This document shows, one piece after another, positions 61,301 through 64,000 of a stretch of 64,000 nucleotides of DNA (the first letter of the stretch is position 1; every line of letters begins with the position of its first letter). This stretch comes from Streptomyces sp. ADI95-17 (GTDB lineage Bacteria; Actinomycetota; Actinomycetes; Streptomycetales; Streptomycetaceae): NCBI RefSeq assembly GCF_003846175.1, contig NZ_ML123050.1, forward strand, positions 457,921 through 521,920, read 5' to 3'. The notes below the pieces were generated by a model, which saw nothing but the letters and a program-made list of their open reading frames with translations, was not told the DNA's origin and did no database searches. The translations under genes were made by a program, and so were the position numbers.

Positions 61301-63999
61301 CCCGGGGCGCGGGCCGCGTCGGGCAGGACGACCTCGGCGTACAGCTCCTCACCGTGGCTCCAGGCGGCGCGCATGCCCTGGAAGGCGGGGCCGTAACGCA
61401 GCCCGTCGGCGGCCAGCCGCTCGTACGGTCCGGTGTCCGGATCGTCGGCGCGCAGTGGCATCGCCGCCTCCGGCGGCCATGAGGTGTGGCCGCCGGTCCC
61501 GGTGGTGGCCGCTTCCCGGTCCGTGGGCGGCCGGGCCGGCGAGAGGGTGCCGCCGGCGTGCCGTTGCCAGGGCCGGTCGCCCGCCGGTGTGTGCGGCCGG
61601 GAGTGGAAGAGCACGGTCCGCCGCCCCGCGCCGTCCGGTCCCGCCACCTTCACCTGCAATTCGACGGTGCCTTCCGGTGGCAAGGGCAGCGGCGCGGTCA
61701 GCACGAGCTCGTCCAGCTCGGCCGCGCCCGCCGACTCACCGGCGTGGAGGGCCATTTCGACGAAAGCGGTGGCGGGCAGCAGAATCTCCCCCGCCACCAC
61801 GTGGTCGGCGAGCCACGGCTGGTCGTGCACCGAGAGCAGCCCGCTCAGCAGCACCCCGCCGTCGTCGGCCGTGCGGGTGACCGACCGCAGGAACGGATGG
61901 GTGGCCCCGTCCGCGGGGGACACGGGCGGGCGGCCCGGGTCGGGCTCCAGCCAGAACCGGCGGCGCTGGAAGGGGTACGTGGGCAGCGCGACGCGCCGCC
62001 CGCCCCGCCCGGCGAAGACTGTCTGCCAGTCGACGGGCACGCCGTGGGCGTGCAGTGCGGCCAGCGTGTCGAGCAGGGCGTCCGCTTCCGGCCTCGCCCG
62101 GCGCAGGGTCGGCAGGACCAGCGGTGCCGGGCCCCGCCCGCCGCCGCCCGTTGCGCCCGTGTCCGGGTCGGCCGGGGCCGGTCCGGACGGGGTGAGGCAG
62201 TCCCGTACCAGGCCGGTGAGCACCCCGTCCGGTCCCAGTTCGACGTAGTGTGCCGCTCCTCGGTCACCCAGGTACGCCACCGAATCGGCGAAGCGGACCG
62301 GCCGGCGGACGTGGTCCACCCAGAACTCCGTTGTGCACAGCTCCTCGTCGGTGGCCGCCCGGCCCCGTACGGCGGTGATCAGGGGCAGCCGCGGCGCGGC
62401 GAAGGACAGGCTCCGGACCACGTTCGCGAAGTCGGCCAGCGCGGGTTCCATCCGAGCGGAGTGGAAGGCATGGCCGACCCGCAGACGCGTCGCCGAACGG
62501 CCCCGCTCCCTGAAGTACGCGGCGACCTCTTCCACCGCGGCCTCGTCGCCGGAGACGACCACCGAGGCGGGCCCGTTGACCGCGGCGATCTCCACCGCGC
62601 ACCCGGACTCGGACTCGGCGAGGTGCGCGGCCACCTCGTCCGGGTCGGCGGCCACGGCCGCCATCGCGCCGCCCGGCGGCAGTGCGTCCATGAGCCGGCC
62701 CCGGGCGGCCACGAGTGTGCACGCGTCCCCGAGGGACAGCACCCCGGCGACGTGTGCCGCCGTCACCTCGCCCACCGAGTGCCCGGCCACCAGGTCCGGG
62801 CGTACCCCCCAGGCCTCGAACTGCCGGAACAGGGCGGTCTCCAGGGCGAAGAGAGCCGGTTGCGCGAACCGGGTCGTGTGCAGCAGCGCACCCGCCTTTG
62901 TACCGGGCTCGGCGAACACGACGTCCCGCAGGGGCACCGGCAGCAGTGTGTCGAGCAGGGCGCAGCACTCGTCCCACGAGTCGGCGAAGGCCGGATGCAG
63001 TTCCCGCGACTCGTACAGCTCCCGGCCCATGCCGACGCGCTGGGCACCCTGGCCGGTGAACAGCACGGCCGTCGGGCCGTGGTGGCGGGACGTGCCCGTG
63101 TGCACGCCGGGCCGGTCGCCGCCCTCGGCCACGGCCCGCAGGGCGCCGAGCAGTTCGGCACGGTCCCGGGCCACCAGCACGGCCCGGTGGTCGAAGACGG
63201 CGCGCGTGGTCGCGAGCGAGTACCCGATGTCCGCCGGGGCGGCATCGGGGGCGGCGGCCATGTGGTCGTGCAGTTGTCGTGCCTGGGCCCGCAGCCCCGG
63301 CAGGCTCCTGGCCGACACCGGAACGGCCACCGCGGCCGGTCCGGGACGTGCCGTGCCTTCCGGCTCCGCCACGGCACGCGGAGGCTCTTCGAGCACCACA
63401 TGGGCGTTGGTGCCGCTGATGCCGAACGAGGACACCCCCGCCCGGCGCGGACGGCCCGTGGCGGGCCACTCCATCGCCCGGCTGAGCAGCTCGATCCGCC
63501 CTGTCGACCAGTCGACACGGGGGGTCGGTTCGTCGGCGTGCAACGTACGCGGCAGCACTCCGTGGTGCATCGCCTGCACCATTTTGATCAGGCCGGCCAC
63601 TCCGGCCGCTGCCTGGGTGTGGCCGATGTTCGACTTCACCGAGCCCAGCCGGAGGGGGTGTTGCCGTTCGTGGCGCCCGTACGTCGCGAAGAAGGCCTCC
63701 GCTTCGATGACGTCCCCCAGCCGGGTGCCGGTGCCGTGCGCCTCCACCGCGTCGATGTCGCCGGGATTCAGCCCAGCGTCCACGAGGGCCTGCCGGATCA
63801 CCCGCTGCTGTGCCGGTCCGTGCGGTGCGGTCAGTCCGTTGCTCGCCCCGTCCTGGTTGACCGCCGAGCCGCGCACCACGGCCAGTACCGGAAGTCCCGC
63901 GCGGCGCGCCTCGGACAGCCGGCTGAGCAGCAGCATGCCGGCGCCCTCGGCCCATCCGGTGCCGTCGGCGGACGCGCCGAAGGCCTTGCAGCGGCCGTC
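58360..63999 (-). CDS. Modular type I polyketide synthase, terminal module (5' end outside window)
   Basis: 1879 residues visible; the open frame runs off the right edge. Positions count from the first visible codon. KS C-terminal half (1-205): AHGTGT and SNIGH histidines; the active Cys is outside. AT (about 310-605): GHSVGE nucleophile and HAFHS, a malonyl-CoA signature. DH (about 700-990): active H-x3-G-x4-P (HVVAGEILLP) and D-A-A-L-H. KR (about 1215-1450): GGTGSLG, VLDD (B type), Ser/Tyr/Lys present. ACP (about 1490-1565): GLDSLAAVDL. TE (about 1665-1879): nucleophile in GRSAGG and GDHFTM. No ER. This last module should add an acetate unit, form a double bond and release the chain. Confidence 0.96.
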   Translation of the reverse strand, partial: DGRCKAFGASADGTGWAEGAGMLLLSRLSEARRAGLPVLAVVRGSAVNQDGASNGLTAPHGPAQQRVIRQALVDAGLNPGDIDAVEAHGTGTRLGDVIEAEAFFATYGRHERQHPLRLGSVKSNIGHTQAAAGVAGLIKMVQAMHHGVLPRTLHADEPTPRVDWSTGRIELLSRAMEWPATGRPRRAGVSSFGISGTNAHVVLEEPPRAVAEPEGTARPGPAAVAVPVSARSLPGLRAQARQLHDHMAAAPDAAPADIGYSLATTRAVFDHRAVLVARDRAELLGALRAVAEGGDRPGVHTGTSRHHGPTAVLFTGQGAQRVGMGRELYESRELHPAFADSWDECCALLDTLLPVPLRDVVFAEPGTKAGALLHTTRFAQPALFALETALFRQFEAWGVRPDLVAGHSVGEVTAAHVAGVLSLGDACTLVAARGRLMDALPPGGAMAAVAADPDEVAAHLAESESGCAVEIAAVNGPASVVVSGDEAAVEEVAAYFRERGRSATRLRVGHAFHSARMEPALADFANVVRSLSFAAPRLPLITAVRGRAATDEELCTTEFWVDHVRRPVRFADSVAYLGDRGAAHYVELGPDGVLTGLVRDCLTPSGPAPADPDTGATGGGGRGPAPLVLPTLRRARPEADALLDTLAALHAHGVPVDWQTVFAGRGGRRVALPTYPFQRRRFWLEPDPGRPPVSPADGATHPFLRSVTRTADDGGVLLSGLLSVHDQPWLADHVVAGEILLPATAFVEMALHAGESAGAAELDELVLTAPLPLPPEGTVELQVKVAGPDGAGRRTVLFHSRPHTPAGDRPWQRHAGGTLSPARPPTDREAATTGTGGHTSWPPEAAMPLRADDPDTGPYERLAADGLRYGPAFQGMRAAWSHGEELYAEVVLPDAARAPGQEADGPGFVLHPALLDAALHALALDSIVTNGSGTAGPEASGLSLPFAFSGVRVHSARVQRLRVRTTPGADGQAGVELTDGTGSPVATIRSLTLRPLPRTGSATADAAAGALHRTDWVPLTEPPVPVAMPRWGVLGTAGTRPVDALAALGSGVPVYAGAAACDASSTVVVAPCPTPPAATGDAQDQAAELLRAADWTLGLVQEWLARPHLSRSRLVLVTSGAVTPAGDGHGNDGRSGEASSVPSHAPVWGLVRSALRENPGRFALIDVDDHPDSWNALPALLAAPVPETAVRRGTAYAPKLTPLAGTAPEPQKRRPLDPEGTVLVTGGTGSLGKLVARHLVAAHGVRHLLLAGRRGPDAPGARELVAELRAAGAEVAAHACDIADRTALAALLDAVPAAHPLTGVVHSAGVLDDGVVAALTPDRLRRVLRPKADAALTLHELTGGHDLAVFALFSSIAGTFGSAGQANYAAANCVLDALAQHRARLGLPGTSIAWGPWQQDDGMMAHLGDADRRRMARSGFGPLGPEEGLVLFDAAVAGDEPVVVAARLAPAALRAGDPAANRPPMPAADAGDGSGDRPGRAPMAAAPGERGEALLARVRTLAARVLGHGDEASEIDEDALLADLGLDSLAAVDLRNELAASTGLALPSTLLFDFPTPRALATELTRRHAADAPPAGAAPDAPARPDTAGGEGGAPPNARARTAGTPHAQGAPDSLGALFRTACARGRSWDGMVLLTVAARLRPVFDRTGAPGAAHEPVVLAAGGAGARLVCTPALSALSGPQEYARFGAGLRGLRPVSAVRHPGFESREALPASLDALVTAQAAAVRAAAGEGPAVLLGRSAGGWVAHAVAERLEAEGAAPVAVVLVDTYPPGHDDRDEALSAMTSDMLRRAAEFTSDDTGRLTAMAGYFELFKGWKPAPLACPTLYVRAQDSLPGTEPAPDWLLPHAGITVPGDHFTMLEEHARTTALAVHRWLGGLV

Positions 64000-64000
64000 C

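Noticed and set aside
1..64000. tRNA or rRNA genes, CRISPR arrays, intact insertion sequences, replication origin
   Set aside because: No T-loop/acceptor pairs, spacer-repeat arrays, transposase genes with terminal repeats or DnaA-box clusters were seen on reading both strands; small RNAs cannot be excluded by eye.

Overview
The window is high-GC actinobacterial chromosome, most likely Streptomyces or a close relative. The signs are very strong G/C at third codon positions, frequent GTG starts, leaderless-looking promoters, many paired regulator/exporter genes, GTGA/ATGA start-stop overlaps and a modular type I polyketide synthase. No rRNA, tRNA, CRISPR array or intact insertion sequence is visible. 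It reads as a chromosome-arm (accessory) region: many small stress, resistance and catabolic units with an unusually dense set of decayed genes.

Layout. 1-4.2 kb: end of a beta-helix protein, then a LacI regulator and a GH2 beta-mannosidase (sugar use). 4.3-16 kb: single-gene units, including a frameshifted DUF402 relic, a PH-like membrane protein, a methyltransferase, a SUKH-like protein, a divergent NmrA-type reductase/HxlR pair, DoxX, Nudix, a DUF4303-like/HEAT protein overlapping a truncated polysaccharide deacetylase, nitronate monooxygenase and an alpha/beta hydrolase. 16.4-25.4 kb: an MFS exporter whose MarR regulator carries an in-frame amber codon, a kinase-like protein, an MFS relic, a FolD, an ArsR-MFS pair and an S1-domain protein. 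26-34 kb: secreted lipase, GNAT acetyltransferases, DUF6624, a RibD_C/DHFR-like reductase and several relics.

34.2-48.5 kb is the most coherent block. A MarR gene faces, across a perfect 13-bp inverted repeat, an operon for a cytochrome P450, a 3Fe-4S ferredoxin, a ferredoxin reductase and an SDR dehydrogenase, closed by a terminator. A DUF4419 gene and a CdaR/PucR-type regulator follow. Next comes a second operon for an HSL-type esterase, a Baeyer-Villiger monooxygenase and an SDR, again closed by terminators. A TetR/MFS pair lies beyond. Together the enzymes could run hydroxylation, alcohol to ketone, ketone to ester or lactone, then hydrolysis: a plausible catabolic route for an alicyclic or terpenoid compound (inference; the substrate is unknown).

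48.5-64 kb: a Cys-rich zinc-ribbon-like protein, a scar where a TetR gene and a divergent hydrolase have both lost their 5' ends, a methyltransferase, DUF1203, a GNAT, and two overlapping membrane-protein genes that together hold three copies of a TPM-like extracytoplasmic domain. These are followed by a secreted amidase and, running off the right edge, the terminal KS-AT-DH-KR-ACP-TE module of a modular polyketide synthase with malonyl-type AT and B-type KR signatures. Short tandem repeats (8-bp and 15-bp units) cluster between 32.8 and 39.8 kb.
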